The notes: generated by a model not told the origin, from the letters alone. Positions 1 through 9,314 are shown, numbered from the stretch's first letter. The stretch: DNA of 39,430 nucleotides from Gammaproteobacteria bacterium (GCA_026710545.1 JAPOQU010000094.1:1-39430), one strand, 5' to 3'. Translations and numbers: made by a program.

Positions 1-167
1 AACGCCGCGGGCGACCGCTTCCCGGCCCGCCCGCAGGGAGCCACACAGCGACGCCAATACGGCGTTGCAGCCCTTGACAAGGGCGCGCCATTCTCTGCGG
101 GCTGCGCCTTGTCTTGACGCCGCTGTGTGGCTCTGAACATGGCAATATCAGGTTGAAAGAGTACTAG
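1..167. mobile_element. Structured insertion (partial), end of an unclassified element
   Basis: This GC-rich stretch replaces the body of the PIN toxin gene and runs off the window edge. It contains a 13-bp perfect inverted repeat, GAGCCACACAGCG at 38-50 and its complement at 121-133. Smaller hairpins lie inside the loop (ACGCC/GGCGT at 51-65, CCCTT/AAGGG at 71-83). Directly after the right arm comes a 37-nt tail (131-167, ending AGAGTACTAG) that recurs with 32/37 identity at 35753-35789, again directly after a stem-loop. I see no transposase in the visible part. That it is a mobile or non-autonomous element is inferred from the interrupted gene and the repeated terminus; the family is not recognised. 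Confidence 0.5.
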
Positions 168-197
168 GACGTTGGTATCAAGAACGGCTTTCATCAT
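162..197 (-). pseudogene. PIN-domain toxin, 5' fragment interrupted by insertion
   Basis: The frame starts at tandem ATG codons (195-197 and 192-194) inside the last codons of the antitoxin gene and reads MKAVLDTNVLV. This is the canonical start of PIN-domain RNases of VapC/AF0591 type, with the first catalytic Asp in LDTN. After about 11 codons the sequence switches to the structured insertion. The frame stays open to the window edge but the translation no longer resembles a PIN domain. The 17-20 nt overlap with the antitoxin is typical of a translationally coupled type II toxin-antitoxin pair. The toxin should be inactive unless the rest of the gene exists beyond the edge and the insertion is excised. 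Confidence 0.65.
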
Positions 198-477
198 GAT
201 ACGCTTCCCTGGCATCACGGATTATATCGTTAACCTGATCTGAAGAGAGCTTATCCAGTCCCTTCTTTTGCGCTTCAGCACGGATAGAGGCAAGCGCACG
301 GCCAAACCGGGCGCGTCGCAGACTCTGCAGGTCGGTTTCCAGGTCGAACGGGGACGTTTCAGTCAGAATAGCAAACGGTTTCCCGTTCCTCGTGACAACC
401 ACCTGGTGGTCCCTGGCAAGCTTTTCCCATATCTTGCCCGGTTGGGTTCTGAATTCACGGATAGAAATGAAATCCAT
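178..477 (-). CDS. Phd/YefM-family type II antitoxin
   Basis: This 99-residue protein begins MDFISIREF and continues with a VVVTRNGKPFAIL segment. That is the N-terminal DNA-binding/dimerisation fold of Phd/YefM antitoxins, followed by a charged helical C-terminus that would wrap a toxin. The frame stays open 51 codons further upstream, but the ATG at 475-477 fits the family start and lies about 28 nt below a strong promoter. The family binds its own promoter and neutralises the cognate toxin. The partner here is the PIN fragment that overlaps its 3' end. With the toxin broken the antitoxin is probably an orphan remnant. Family assignment is firm; cellular role is inferred. Confidence 0.8.
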   Translation of the reverse strand: MDFISIREFRTQPGKIWEKLARDHQVVVTRNGKPFAILTETSPFDLETDLQSLRRARFGRALASIRAEAQKKGLDKLSSDQVNDIIRDAREAYHDESRS

Positions 478-511
478 AGTTAACACTCGCTGTAGGCAAA
501 ACGTAGGACAT

Positions 512-541
512 ATTATAAACGTGCATTCTGCAATTTGGCAA
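512..541 (-). promoter_or_regulatory. Sigma-70 promoter of the toxin-antitoxin operon
   Basis: On the minus strand a -35 box TTGCCA (536-541) is followed by an 18-nt spacer and a perfect -10 TATAAT (512-517). Transcription would begin near 505, about 28 nt before the antitoxin ATG. It lies in the 149-nt gap between hugZ and the antitoxin, which contains no other gene. Phd-type antitoxins usually bind palindromes overlapping such a promoter; I see no clear operator. Confidence 0.7.
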
Positions 542-626
542 CAAGCTACCCGGGCAATACCGGAGGGTCGAGATCGTGGAAGTGCTGAGACACGCGGAAG
601 TCGTCCGGCAACTGGTCGTTTATTGA

Positions 627-1346
627 TCAATTCGGCAGCTTTGCCAGCCTGGCCAGTTCACTGCGCAATTCCTGCATCGTGCCGACAGGTTCAGCAAAAC
701 CGAAGCGATGGATGCGTTTACCCAGTAACAGGTTGAATCCTTCACCGTCGATTCCCACCATTACGGGAGGTTCGTCCCCTGTCACCGGAATATTACCCAG
801 ACCACAATAATGTTTTATCGCATCGGCATGGTCCCGGTTCATATGCTCAATCGCCCGGGTTTCCTCATCGGGACTGAACGGGTTCTCTTTCAGGAAGGAA
901 TTATGTTCGACCCAGTAAATTTTCCCGAAACCGCCGATGAACCGTACCCGGTAAAACTCCAGGTGGTAAAAGTTAAAGTCGTGGGTCTTGTGATAATCCC
1001 GCGCATCCGGGAAGAAACGGTAATAGCGTTCCATGGTATCCGTATCATCCGCTGATACCTGCATTGCCTCCCCCAGGTAGGTCACCCGGCCATTATCCTG
1101 GATATCATCCCCATCCCGTTCAATGGCAATCAGCGATACCTTCCGGTCGGCCAGGATATTTTTCGTATGCTGTGCGATTCGGCTGATCAGGATGACCGGC
1201 CTGCCCTGCCTGTCAAAGCAGTAAGGAGTGACAGAACCGAACGGATAGCCCTGCGCTTCAACAGAAAGGGTGGACAGGATGCCCTGGTATTCGCTCATCA
1301 TCAGGCTGCGCGCAGCTTTCCCGGATTTTTCTTTATTTGTCATCAT
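627..1346 (-). CDS. hugZ: HugZ-family haem utilisation / pyridoxamine-phosphate-oxidase-like protein
   Basis: This 239-residue cytoplasmic protein has two parts. Residues about 15-150 form a split-barrel FMN/haem-binding domain of the pyridoxamine 5'-phosphate oxidase fold (STLS...YPFGSVTPYCFDRQGRPVILIS). Residues about 160-235 form a DUF2470-like domain with the HMNRDH motif (168-173) and a late KRIHRFGF segment. This layout is that of HugZ/HutZ proteins, which bind or degrade haem to release iron. The start at tandem ATGs is preceded by AGGTGA. It lies 179 nt below tilS and may have its own transcript, though I found no clear promoter there. No other haem uptake genes are in the window, so the haem role rests on family membership. 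Confidence 0.8.
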   Translation of the reverse strand: MMTNKEKSGKAARSLMMSEYQGILSTLSVEAQGYPFGSVTPYCFDRQGRPVILISRIAQHTKNILADRKVSLIAIERDGDDIQDNGRVTYLGEAMQVSADDTDTMERYYRFFPDARDYHKTHDFNFYHLEFYRVRFIGGFGKIYWVEHNSFLKENPFSPDEETRAIEHMNRDHADAIKHYCGLGNIPVTGDEPPVMVGIDGEGFNLLLGKRIHRFGFAEPVGTMQELRSELARLAKLPN

Positions 1347-1525
1347 CAGTCACCTGTTAAAGGATATTCGTCAGTACGGGTGAAGGTATCACCACACTAC
1401 AACTCATTTAATTTATGGTTGTCCCAAATTTAGATATACCGTTGATTTTATTGAAATTACAGGTGAGGCTGGAAATGTCAAACTGCATCCCTGTCGCCAG
1501 ATTGCCACCTGGAAGGATACCGGCT

Positions 1526-2857
1526 TTACACGTTTGATGTATAACTCCAGTTAATAATCCATGAAGGCTCGCCGGCGCCGGCAACAAAATGCGCATCGGT
1601 CCAGAAACCCGCGGCCATGGCGAGCCTGTCACCGACGTAGATGAGAGGCACGCGTTCCCGCAGCCAGGGCGGTGTTGCGGTTTCCTGGAACAGTTTTTTC
1701 AGCTTGTGCCGGCAGGTCCTGCCCGGCAGGCGGATTTTCTCTCCTCCGTTGCGGTACCGGACCTCTACCCGTGCGCCGTTGCACAGTTCCTTTTTTAAGC
1801 CGCTGCCGTTACCCTCGACCGCGGTCAGTTCGCCAAAATCCAGGCGGCATGGAGCTTTAAAATCCCATACCCGTATCGATGACTTGTCGAAGCCTCCCGG
1901 CGGCACGATCAGCTGGACATAATTCCCATAGCGGTGCAATTCCGCCCCGCTCCAGCTTACTTGCGCATTCGAGTCGTGTCTCGCCGCTATTGCTTCCGCA
2001 ACGATACGTGACACAGACCGGCTGTCCGGGCCCGGCAGGTTCAGGGTTCGGCACCAGTAACGCACCAGGTTCTTCTGACGCGGGATTGACAGCCGTTTCA
2101 GCAGGTCTACGGCCAGCACATCCGGTTTTTGTGTGCTGCATACCTGCAAATCCTGCCGCGCCACATCGTCGAGCAGTTCCTGTGTTTCGGAAAAGATCCG
2201 GATCGTCCGGGTAACGGGGAGGTCCACCGAGGGCCACCTGTTTTTTATGACCGGGAGCACTTCATGCCTGACAAAGTTTCTGTCCAGGCGCGTATCGGCG
2301 TTCGAGGGGTCTTCAATCCAGTCAAGGCCGTTGTTCCCGGCATAGGCGGACAACTGCTCGCGGGTATGTTGCAGCAACGGCCGTGCATGCAGTCCCTTTG
2401 CGAAAGGCCGAACCGCGCGCATCGACGCCAGTCCCATCACCCCGGAACCGCGAAACAACCGCAGCAGCAGGGTTTCAACCTGGTCATCCCGGTGGTGCGC
2501 GGTCAGCAGGACTTCACCCTCTGCCAGGATGCCCTCAAGCGCGGCATAACGCTTGCGCCGGGCCCGGCTTTCCGGGCTTTCCTTGCCGGCCCGGCCTGCA
2601 TCCACGTCTATCACCGCCATCTCAACCCCCAGGGCACGGCAGGTATCCCGGCAATGGCCGGCCCAGTCCCGGCTTTCCCGCTGTATATTATGGTTTACAT
2701 GTGCTGCCCTGATGCCGTAGCCGGACTCCTCCCGCAGGCAAACCATCAGGTGCAGCAATACATGGGAATCGAGGCCGCCGCTATAGGCAATAAGAAATCG
2801 TTTACGACCCGGAAGTGTGTCAAGGAATGCTGCAATGCTTTCAGTGCTGACCTGCAT
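1526..2857 (-). CDS. tilS: tRNA(Ile)-lysidine synthase
   Basis: TilS ligates lysine to C34 of tRNA-Ile(CAU) using ATP, which lets it read AUA codons; it is essential in most bacteria. The 443-residue protein has the PP-loop SGGLDS at residues 26-31, the AHHRDDQVET segment, the WIEDPSN motif of the N-type ATP pyrophosphatase domain, and a C-terminal domain with the pattern GGEKIRLPGR...LKKLFQE. Length is normal for the family. AGGGTGA lies just upstream of the ATG. It follows accA with an 82-nt gap and is the last member of the long minus-strand core cluster before synteny breaks at hugZ. Confidence 0.95.
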   Translation of the reverse strand: MQVSTESIAAFLDTLPGRKRFLIAYSGGLDSHVLLHLMVCLREESGYGIRAAHVNHNIQRESRDWAGHCRDTCRALGVEMAVIDVDAGRAGKESPESRARRKRYAALEGILAEGEVLLTAHHRDDQVETLLLRLFRGSGVMGLASMRAVRPFAKGLHARPLLQHTREQLSAYAGNNGLDWIEDPSNADTRLDRNFVRHEVLPVIKNRWPSVDLPVTRTIRIFSETQELLDDVARQDLQVCSTQKPDVLAVDLLKRLSIPRQKNLVRYWCRTLNLPGPDSRSVSRIVAEAIAARHDSNAQVSWSGAELHRYGNYVQLIVPPGGFDKSSIRVWDFKAPCRLDFGELTAVEGNGSGLKKELCNGARVEVRYRNGGEKIRLPGRTCRHKLKKLFQETATPPWLRERVPLIYVGDRLAMAAGFWTDAHFVAGAGEPSWIINWSYTSNV

Positions 2858-2939
2858 TAGTCACCCTGAAAAAAGAAATAACTTTATTTATCCCGTATAT
2901 CCTGTACATCCATGTGAATAATACGGTTCGTCTCCCCTT

Positions 2940-3911
2940 TCACTCATTAAAATGCCCGTATGAGCGTAGCCGTCTTTGACGCGTCTCCAGAAGTTCGTTG
3001 ATGCTTACCTGCCTGAGTTCGGTTAACTGTCGTTGGATCTCAGTCCTGATACTGGCTGCCGTCCGGTCATAATCGCGGTGCGCGCCGCCCAGGGGTTCAT
3101 CGATAATGCGGTCGATTACGTCAAGTTCCTGCAGCCTGCGCGCAGTTACCCCCATGGATTCCGCTGCTTGCTCAGCCTTGCCCGCATCCTTCCACAGGAT
3201 CGAGGCGCAGCCTTCAGGTGAAATAACCGAGTAGGTACTGTATTGCAACATATTCAACCTGTCAGCCACACCGATTGCCAGGGCGCCGCCGGAGCCTCCC
3301 TCACCGATAACGACTGCAATTATGGGGGTGCGCAACTCCGACATAACCATCAGGTTTCTCGCAATCGCCTCGCTCTGGCCGCGCTCTTCAGCGCCGATCC
3401 CGGGATAGGCGCCGGGCGTATCGATAAAAGTCAATACCGGTAACCTGAACCTCTCCGCCAGTTGCATGATGCGCAACGCCTTGCGATACCCTTCGGGTTT
3501 AGGCATCCCGTAATTCCTGTGAATTCTCTCCTTGATATCCCTGCCCTTCTGGTGCCCTATCAATGCAACCGGTTCGCCTTCAAACCGGGCTATACCGGTC
3601 AATATGGCCGGGTCATCGGCAAAATTGCGGTCACCGTGCAACTCGCTGAAATCGGTAAACATCCGGGTGACGTAATCCAGGGTGTAAGGTCTCAGCGGAT
3701 GTCTGGCTATCTGGGAAATCTGCCAGGCGCTGAGCGATGAAAAAATAGCCTGGGTCAGATCATTACTGCGTTTCTGCAGGCGAGTGATTTCATCGTGAAT
3801 GTTCAACTCGCCGTCGTCGCTGACGTGGCGCAACTCCTCGATCCTGGCCTCGAGTTCAGCTATAGGCTGCTCAAAATCGAGGAAATTGACTGCGTGATTC
3901 TGTTGTTCCAT
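2940..3911 (-). CDS. accA: Acetyl-CoA carboxylase carboxyltransferase subunit alpha
   Basis: AccA pairs with AccD to move the carboxyl group from carboxybiotin (on AccB) to acetyl-CoA, giving malonyl-CoA for fatty-acid synthesis. The 323-residue sequence shows the helical N-terminus with [14 protein letters not shown], then the crotonase-like core with [17 protein letters not shown] and [10 protein letters not shown], all diagnostic. It starts 12 nt after the dnaE stop, so it is co-transcribed. accB, accC and accD are outside the window. The pairing dnaE-accA is conserved across Gammaproteobacteria. Confidence 0.96.
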   Translation of the reverse strand: MEQQNHAVNFLDFEQPIAELEARIEELRHVSDDGELNIHDEITRLQKRSNDLTQAIFSSLSAWQISQIARHPLRPYTLDYVTRMFTDFSELHGDRNFADDPAILTGIARFEGEPVALIGHQKGRDIKERIHRNYGMPKPEGYRKALRIMQLAERFRLPVLTFIDTPGAYPGIGAEERGQSEAIARNLMVMSELRTPIIAVVIGEGGSGGALAIGVADRLNMLQYSTYSVISPEGCASILWKDAGKAEQAAESMGVTARRLQELDVIDRIIDEPLGGAHRDYDRTAASIRTEIQRQLTELRQVSINELLETRQRRLRSYGHFNE

Positions 3912-3923
3912 GGTCCCGGCCGT

Positions 3924-6900
3924 TTACAGGTCAGCTTTATCCGGAAAGTCCAGGTTCACGTTGGCGGCGCCAACCAGTTCGCCAAGTTCTGCCAGTAATT
4001 CATCGCTTATTTTTACGCTCCAACCGCTGCCGAAACTCAAGATTGTTGAGACATGACCATCATTATATTCCATAAAAACCCGGTTTGTCCCACCACCATG
4101 GTGTGACAGCACTTCTTTCAGGCCGGGTACAAACCCGTTATGCAGCATGGTCCTGGTCACCTTCAAGCGCAGGGCCGCATAGCGTTCACGCAGGGCCGCC
4201 AGCGTGTAAACCTCCCTGGCGACGATAGCAACGCCCGTTTCGTAATAGTCATCTTCCACTGCATCTCCCTTGATGATCACCAGTTGATCTTTTACCAGTA
4301 ACTCACGGTAGAGCTGGTAATTTTCACTGTACACCGTGATTTGCAGCCGCGCGGTTTTATCATCCAGCATTATTTCCGCCAGACTTCCCCTGGCGCCGGT
4401 GCGGATGCGAATACTCTCGATATAACCGGCTACCGTCAAATTCATGCCGGCCTTGACTTTATACAGGTTAGCCGTGATGAACTTTGACAGTTCGTCCTCG
4501 TAACGCGTGATAGGGTGTCCTTTCAGGTAAAATCCCAGCGACTCCTTCTCCCCCATCAGGCGCTCGTGTTCTTCCCAGTCAGGTGCGCTGACATACGGTA
4601 TTGCCTGGCCGTTACCGTCTGCCGCCGGCGTTGTCAGCAGTTCCGTTCCGAACATGTCGTCCTGGCCGGAATCCGTATTGTCCATGTATTGCTCGGCGAA
4701 TTTCAGCGCCTTCTCAAGGCTTGCCGCCAGGACGCTGCGCTGCTGTCCCAGTTCATCCAGTGCGCCGGCGCGGATAAGCGCCTCAATAACGCGCCGGTTA
4801 ACCTTGCGCGGGTCCGTACGCCGGCAGAACTCAAACAGGTCGGAAAAGCGCCCATGTTCCTCGCGTTCTTCGCACAGGCTCATGATGGCGGACCCGCCGA
4901 CCCCCTTGACAGCCCCCAGTCCGAACAAAATTGTTTTGCCGTCCACCACCCTGAACTTGTGGCCGCTGGTATTTATCGACGGCGGCTGCAGGACCAGTTT
5001 CATCCGTCTCAATTCTTCGATTAACCTGACAATCCTGTCCGTATTATTCATATCCGCCGACAGGACCGCGGCCATAAACGCAGCGGGATAATGGGTCTTC
5101 AACCAGGCTGTCTGGTAAGCCAGCAAGGCATACGCGACGGAGTGGGATTTATTGAAGCCGTAACCGGCAAACTTTTCCATAAGGTCAAAGATGGATGTGG
5201 CGGTCCTTTCGTTGACCTTGTTGTCCAGCGCGCCGTTGACGAAAATATCTCTCTGCAGGGACATCTCTTCGCGCTTTTTCTTCCCCATGGCCCGTCGCAG
5301 CAAATCCGCCGCAGCCAGGGTATAGCCTCCCAGCATCCGGGCAATCTGCATCACCTGCTCCTGGTACAGTATGACCCCGTAGGTCGGTTTCAATACCGGT
5401 TCCAGGGACGGGTGAAGATAACGTACTGACGCTTTGCCCTTTTTCCTGTCGATGAAATCATCGACCATTCCGGAATCCAGCGGACCGGGGCGAAACAATG
5501 CCACCAGGGCGACCAGGTCATCGAACTTGTCCGGTTCAAGCCGTTTGATCAGCTTTTTCATGCCGTCGGATTCCAGCTGGAATACGGCCGTGGTATCCAT
5601 GCGCTGTATCGTTGCATAGGTGGCCGCGTCATCGAGGGGAAAGGCGCTCACATCCAGTTCCGCGGCGGCCTCTCCCAGCAGTCTGTCGTTAATGTCCTTG
5701 ACCGCCCAATCGATGATAGTCAGGGTGCGCAAGCCGAGAAAATCGAACTTGACCAGGCCGATGGCTTCCACATCGCCCATGTCAAACTGCGTTGACGTGA
5801 CGGCCGTGTCCTGCTCACAGTACAGGGGCATGAAGTCCGTCAGCGCCGAGGGTGAAATGACGATGCCGCCGGCGTGTTTCCCGGCGTTCCTGACCAGCCC
5901 CTCCAGCTTTTTCCCCAGGTCTATCAGGATCCTGACTTCTTCCTCTTCCTCATAGCGCTGTTTCAGCGCCTCTTCTTCGGACAGGGCGCGATCAAGCGTC
6001 ATTTCAAGTGCGAACGGAATCAGTTTGGCTATCTTGTCGACGAAACCGTAAGGGTGTCCGAGTACCCTGCCGACGTCACGCACCACTGCTTTTGCGGCCA
6101 TGCTGCCGAAGGTGATGATCTGGGAAACCCGCTCGCGGCCGTAACGGTTCGATACGTACTCAATCACCTCGTCCCGCCTGTCCATGCAGAAATCCACGTC
6201 GAAATCCGGTAACGATACCCTTTCAGGATTCAGGAACCGCTCGAACAGCAATTCGTGGAAAATGGGGTCGAGGTCGGTAATGCCCAGGGCGTATGCAACC
6301 AGGGAACCCCCGCCGGAACCCCGCCCGGGGCCGACCGGTATGTCCTGTTGTTTCGCCCAACGGATGAAGTCGGCCACTATCAGGAAATAACCGGGGAAAC
6401 CCATGTCGATAATGACGTCAAGTTCCTGGTCGAGGCGCTGTTTATATTGTTCCAGGTCGATACCGGCGCCCGCTGCTTCGGCGTCACCGACCAGCCTGTC
6501 CAGCCCTTGCTGAGCCTCCCGGCGCAGCCAGCCGGCCTGGTCATAGTCTTCCGGGACAGGGAACTCCGGCAAGTAGTAATCACCGAACTGCAGCTCAAGG
6601 TTGCAACGCATGGCAATGTTTGCACTGTTCTGCAGGGCTTCCGGCAAATCGTGGAACAACTCAGCCATCTGTTCCGGCGTCTTCAGGTATTGTTCGCTGC
6701 TGTAAAAGCGCGGACGTTTGGGATCGTTAAGCGTATAGCCGTTATGGATACACACCCGGGCCTCATGGGCGTCAAAATCACCAGGCGTCAAAAACCTTAC
6801 GTCATTGGTTGCGACTACGGGAATATCGAACTCCGCCGCCAGTTCCATGGCTTCCTCCAGGTAAACGTCTTCCCCCTGGCGGCCGGTTCGTTGCAGTTCC

Positions 6901-7409
6901 AGGTAAAACCTGTCCGGGAATAAATCCCGGAAATACGCGAGTTGCTCCCTGGCAATATCGATTTGATTGTGCAGCAGCAATTGGCCGATTGTACCGCTCC
7001 TTGCGCAGGAGATGGCTATCAGGCCGGCGGCGTGAAGAGCCAGCCAGTCTCTCCGGATAACAGGTGCGCCGCTGGCCTGACCATGCGTGTAGCTCCTGGT
7101 AATCAATTCCGCCAGGTTTTTGAAACCATCGTTATCCTGGCACAGCAGCACCAGCCTGTGGTCCTGGTCGCCGCCATTTTCATCCGCCAGGTTAATCTCT
7201 GCGCCGATTATGGGTTTGACACCCCGCTCCAGGCATTTCCGATAAAACTTGACCATCGAAAATACGTTATGCAGTTCCGTGACCGCGGCACAGCCCATGC
7301 CTTTATCCACCAGGGCGTCGACATATTCGCCCACGCGTAACAAGCCGTCGACCAGGGAATATTCCGTGTGGACGTGCAAATGGACGAATTTATAGTCTGC
7401 GTTTTCCAT
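3924..7409 (-). CDS. dnaE: DNA polymerase III subunit alpha
   Basis: This is the replicative polymerase catalytic subunit, 1161 residues, the usual length. An N-terminal PHP domain (about 8-280) keeps HLHVH (10-14), but the usual TDHG metal-binding motif reads TELH (44-47), so the PHP site is probably not functional, as is usual for Gammaproteobacteria that use a separate epsilon proofreader. The C-family polymerase core has GPGRGSGGGSL near 360-370 and the catalytic aspartates in PDFDVDF (401-407). An OB fold lies near 980-1070 (LTVAGYIESIRIR...). The ATG overlaps the rnhB stop by one base (TGATG), which suggests translational coupling. Confidence 0.97.
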   Translation of the reverse strand: MENADYKFVHLHVHTEYSLVDGLLRVGEYVDALVDKGMGCAAVTELHNVFSMVKFYRKCLERGVKPIIGAEINLADENGGDQDHRLVLLCQDNDGFKNLAELITRSYTHGQASGAPVIRRDWLALHAAGLIAISCARSGTIGQLLLHNQIDIAREQLAYFRDLFPDRFYLELQRTGRQGEDVYLEEAMELAAEFDIPVVATNDVRFLTPGDFDAHEARVCIHNGYTLNDPKRPRFYSSEQYLKTPEQMAELFHDLPEALQNSANIAMRCNLELQFGDYYLPEFPVPEDYDQAGWLRREAQQGLDRLVGDAEAAGAGIDLEQYKQRLDQELDVIIDMGFPGYFLIVADFIRWAKQQDIPVGPGRGSGGGSLVAYALGITDLDPIFHELLFERFLNPERVSLPDFDVDFCMDRRDEVIEYVSNRYGRERVSQIITFGSMAAKAVVRDVGRVLGHPYGFVDKIAKLIPFALEMTLDRALSEEEALKQRYEEEEEVRILIDLGKKLEGLVRNAGKHAGGIVISPSALTDFMPLYCEQDTAVTSTQFDMGDVEAIGLVKFDFLGLRTLTIIDWAVKDINDRLLGEAAAELDVSAFPLDDAATYATIQRMDTTAVFQLESDGMKKLIKRLEPDKFDDLVALVALFRPGPLDSGMVDDFIDRKKGKASVRYLHPSLEPVLKPTYGVILYQEQVMQIARMLGGYTLAAADLLRRAMGKKKREEMSLQRDIFVNGALDNKVNERTATSIFDLMEKFAGYGFNKSHSVAYALLAYQTAWLKTHYPAAFMAAVLSADMNNTDRIVRLIEELRRMKLVLQPPSINTSGHKFRVVDGKTILFGLGAVKGVGGSAIMSLCEEREEHGRFSDLFEFCRRTDPRKVNRRVIEALIRAGALDELGQQRSVLAASLEKALKFAEQYMDNTDSGQDDMFGTELLTTPAADGNGQAIPYVSAPDWEEHERLMGEKESLGFYLKGHPITRYEDELSKFITANLYKVKAGMNLTVAGYIESIRIRTGARGSLAEIMLDDKTARLQITVYSENYQLYRELLVKDQLVIIKGDAVEDDYYETGVAIVAREVYTLAALRERYAALRLKVTRTMLHNGFVPGLKEVLSHHGGGTNRVFMEYNDGHVSTILSFGSGWSVKISDELLAELGELVGAANVNLDFPDKADL

Positions 7410-7996
7410 CAGGACTCATCCAGCTCCAGACATCGCTGAACCGGCATAAAGCTGCGCCGGTGTATCGGGCAAGGGCCGATTTCGGACAATGCCCGGACAT
7501 GCTGCCGGGTCGGATAACCCTTGTGCCGGGCGAAGCCGTACCCCGGGTATCTGCGGTCCATTTCCAGCATTTCCCGGTCCCTGCTCACTTTCGCCAGGAT
7601 TGAGGCGGCGCTTATGCAGGCTTCGGTCTGGTCTCCCTTGATAATTGCTGTCACCGGATAGTCTGTGCCCGGACACCGGTTGCCGTCAACCAGGACCCGC
7701 GCGGGCTTTACGTTTAACCCGCCAATTGCGCGCTGCATCGCCAGCAGGCTTGCATTCAATATATTCAACCGGTCAATCTCCAGGTGGTCCGCACGGCCGA
7801 TGGAACAGGCCAGCGCCCGTTCCCGGATAAGCTGCGCCAATTGTTCCCTGCGCCGTGCCGATAACTTCTTGGAATCAGCCAGGCCTTCGATCCTGTCCGT
7901 TTCATCCAGGATAACCGCGGCCGCGATAACCGGCCCGGCAAGCGGCCCCCTCCCCGCCTCATCAACACCTGCTACCAGTTCAAAACCGTGTCTCAT
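7409..7996 (-). CDS. rnhB: Ribonuclease HII
   Basis: RNase HII removes ribonucleotides embedded in DNA and RNA primers. The 195-residue protein opens with [16 protein letters not shown], giving the first Asp-Glu pair at residues 12-13, followed by DSKKLS, DG near 110 and [11 protein letters not shown], the standard catalytic set. Length is typical. A modest AGGAAA lies just before the ATG. It stands between lpxB and dnaE as in E. coli, but a repeat pair (8027-8172) now separates it from lpxB. Upstream of its ATG the frame is open back to the repeat. Confidence 0.95.
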   Translation of the reverse strand: MRHGFELVAGVDEAGRGPLAGPVIAAAVILDETDRIEGLADSKKLSARRREQLAQLIRERALACSIGRADHLEIDRLNILNASLLAMQRAIGGLNVKPARVLVDGNRCPGTDYPVTAIIKGDQTEACISAASILAKVSRDREMLEMDRRYPGYGFARHKGYPTRQHVRALSEIGPCPIHRRSFMPVQRCLELDES

Positions 7997-8026
7997 TTTC
8001 CTGTTACCACAAAGTGCATATAATTT

Positions 8027-8172
8027 ATCCGCAGATGACGCAGATTAGCGCAGATATACGGACGTTGCAGATTGGGGGATAAATCCGTTTCCCGTATCTA
8101 GCGTATATCAGATTGGAACCATCACCTCATAAACAATAATATAATCTGCGCTAATCTGCGTCATCTGCGGAT
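8027..8172. repeat. Paired inverted repeat element 1 (between lpxB and rnhB)
   Basis: A copy of ATCCGCAGATGACGCAGATTA plus GCGCAGAT (8027-8055) faces an inverted copy (8142-8172). They enclose about 86 bp of unrelated AT-rich DNA, so the whole looks like a 146-bp element with terminal repeats of about 30 bp. It is directly flanked by AATTT on both sides (8022-8026 and 8173-8177), a possible 5-bp target duplication. The inner end supplies the last codons and stop of lpxB. The same terminal sequence recurs at 26339-26482 and 27159-27405 with different interiors. I know this core as a widespread intergenic repeat in many bacterial genomes; its mechanism is unclear to me. Confidence 0.8.
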
Positions 8173-9314
8173 AATTTTGCTCCATGCTCTCCGTAATCAA
8201 CCAGTTTCAGGACTGCCTGCGCAGCGGTTTCTTCAGTTTCCTGCAGGGACAGGTGCAAGTCCGCGAATTGGCGGGACAGCGATTGCGCCTTGTCCGGGTT
8301 ATCCAACCAGTATTGTAGTGCAGGACCCAGCACTTCCGCCCGGCAATCCGCCTGAAAGTACTCGGGAACGAGCCTGCGCTGCGCCAGCAGGTTAGGCAGG
8401 GACACGAATTTCACGTTAATCAGTGCGCGTACTATCCGAAACGTGAGGCTGTGCATCCGGTAAGCCACCACCATCGGGACCTTGTGCAGCATCGTTTCCA
8501 GGGTGACGGTGCCTGATGCGACCAATGCAGCATCTGCAGCCGCCAGGGTATCCCGGATACTGTCTTTCACGATTTTCAACTGCAGACCCTTGCGTTCTGC
8601 TGCCTCACGCAGACATCTTTCCGTAGCGCCGTTCACCGCATTGGATACGAACTGGATACCGTCGTATCGTGCAGCCAGCCAGGCCGCAGTCTCGATAAAC
8701 GGGCCGGTCAACCTGTTCAGTTCTGAACTTCTGCTGCCGGGCAGCACGGCAACCGTCAAACCCTGCGGCGAAAGGCCCAGGCGCCGGCGTGCGCCTTCCG
8801 TATCGGGTTGCATGTCCACCTGTCCTGCCAGTGGATGCCCGACGTATTTTACCGGTACCTTGTGCCTGCGGAAGAATTCCGGTTCAAAAGGGAATACCGA
8901 TAATACGAGGTCGGCGGATTCCCTGATTCCCCGTACCCGCCAGCCGCGCCATGCCCATGCCGTCGGACAGACGTAATGGATGGTTGTTATGCCTTTCTTT
9001 CTTAATTTCCTTTCCAGGCCCAGGTTAAAGTCAGGCGCATCGACACCGATAAATACATCAGGCGGATCATTAATGAGATGTTCTGCGAGCTTTGCCCGGA
9101 CCACACTGAGTTCCCACAGTTTCCCCACGACCTCCACCAGACCCATGACAGCCAGTTTTTCCATCGGGAACAGAATGTCGCAGCCGGCCTCGCGCAACCT
9201 TTCTCCTCCGATACCTTCGACCCTGATATCCGGCCGCTTGTCCCTGATGGCTTCAATCAGCTGAGCGGCTAAATTATCTCCGGAAGGTTCCCCCGCTACG
9301 ATGCCGATTTTCAC
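8151..9314 (-). CDS. lpxB: Lipid-A-disaccharide synthase
   Basis: LpxB joins UDP-2,3-diacylglucosamine and lipid X to form the lipid A disaccharide at the inner membrane. The 387-residue sequence starts KIGIVAGEPSGDNLAA and contains the family motifs PDVFIGVDAPDFN, VCPTAWAWR, VLPGSRSSEL and ASGTVTLE. The start is GTG; the nearby ATG (about 9330) is out of frame. The C-terminus is odd: the last eight residues read LSADDAD-type and, with the TAG stop, are encoded by the terminal repeat of the 146-bp element, so the native end of the protein was probably replaced. Catalytic regions are intact. Confidence 0.95.
   Translation of the reverse strand: MKIGIVAGEPSGDNLAAQLIEAIRDKRPDIRVEGIGGERLREAGCDILFPMEKLAVMGLVEVVGKLWELSVVRAKLAEHLINDPPDVFIGVDAPDFNLGLERKLRKKGITTIHYVCPTAWAWRGWRVRGIRESADLVLSVFPFEPEFFRRHKVPVKYVGHPLAGQVDMQPDTEGARRRLGLSPQGLTVAVLPGSRSSELNRLTGPFIETAAWLAARYDGIQFVSNAVNGATERCLREAAERKGLQLKIVKDSIRDTLAAADAALVASGTVTLETMLHKVPMVVAYRMHSLTFRIVRALINVKFVSLPNLLAQRRLVPEYFQADCRAEVLGPALQYWLDNPDKAQSLSRQFADLHLSLQETEETAAQAVLKLVDYGEHGAKLSADDAD

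Noticed and set aside
2129..2860. A 243-codon plus-strand frame opposite tilS
   Set aside because: It is antisense to a complete tilS and has no recognisable domain.
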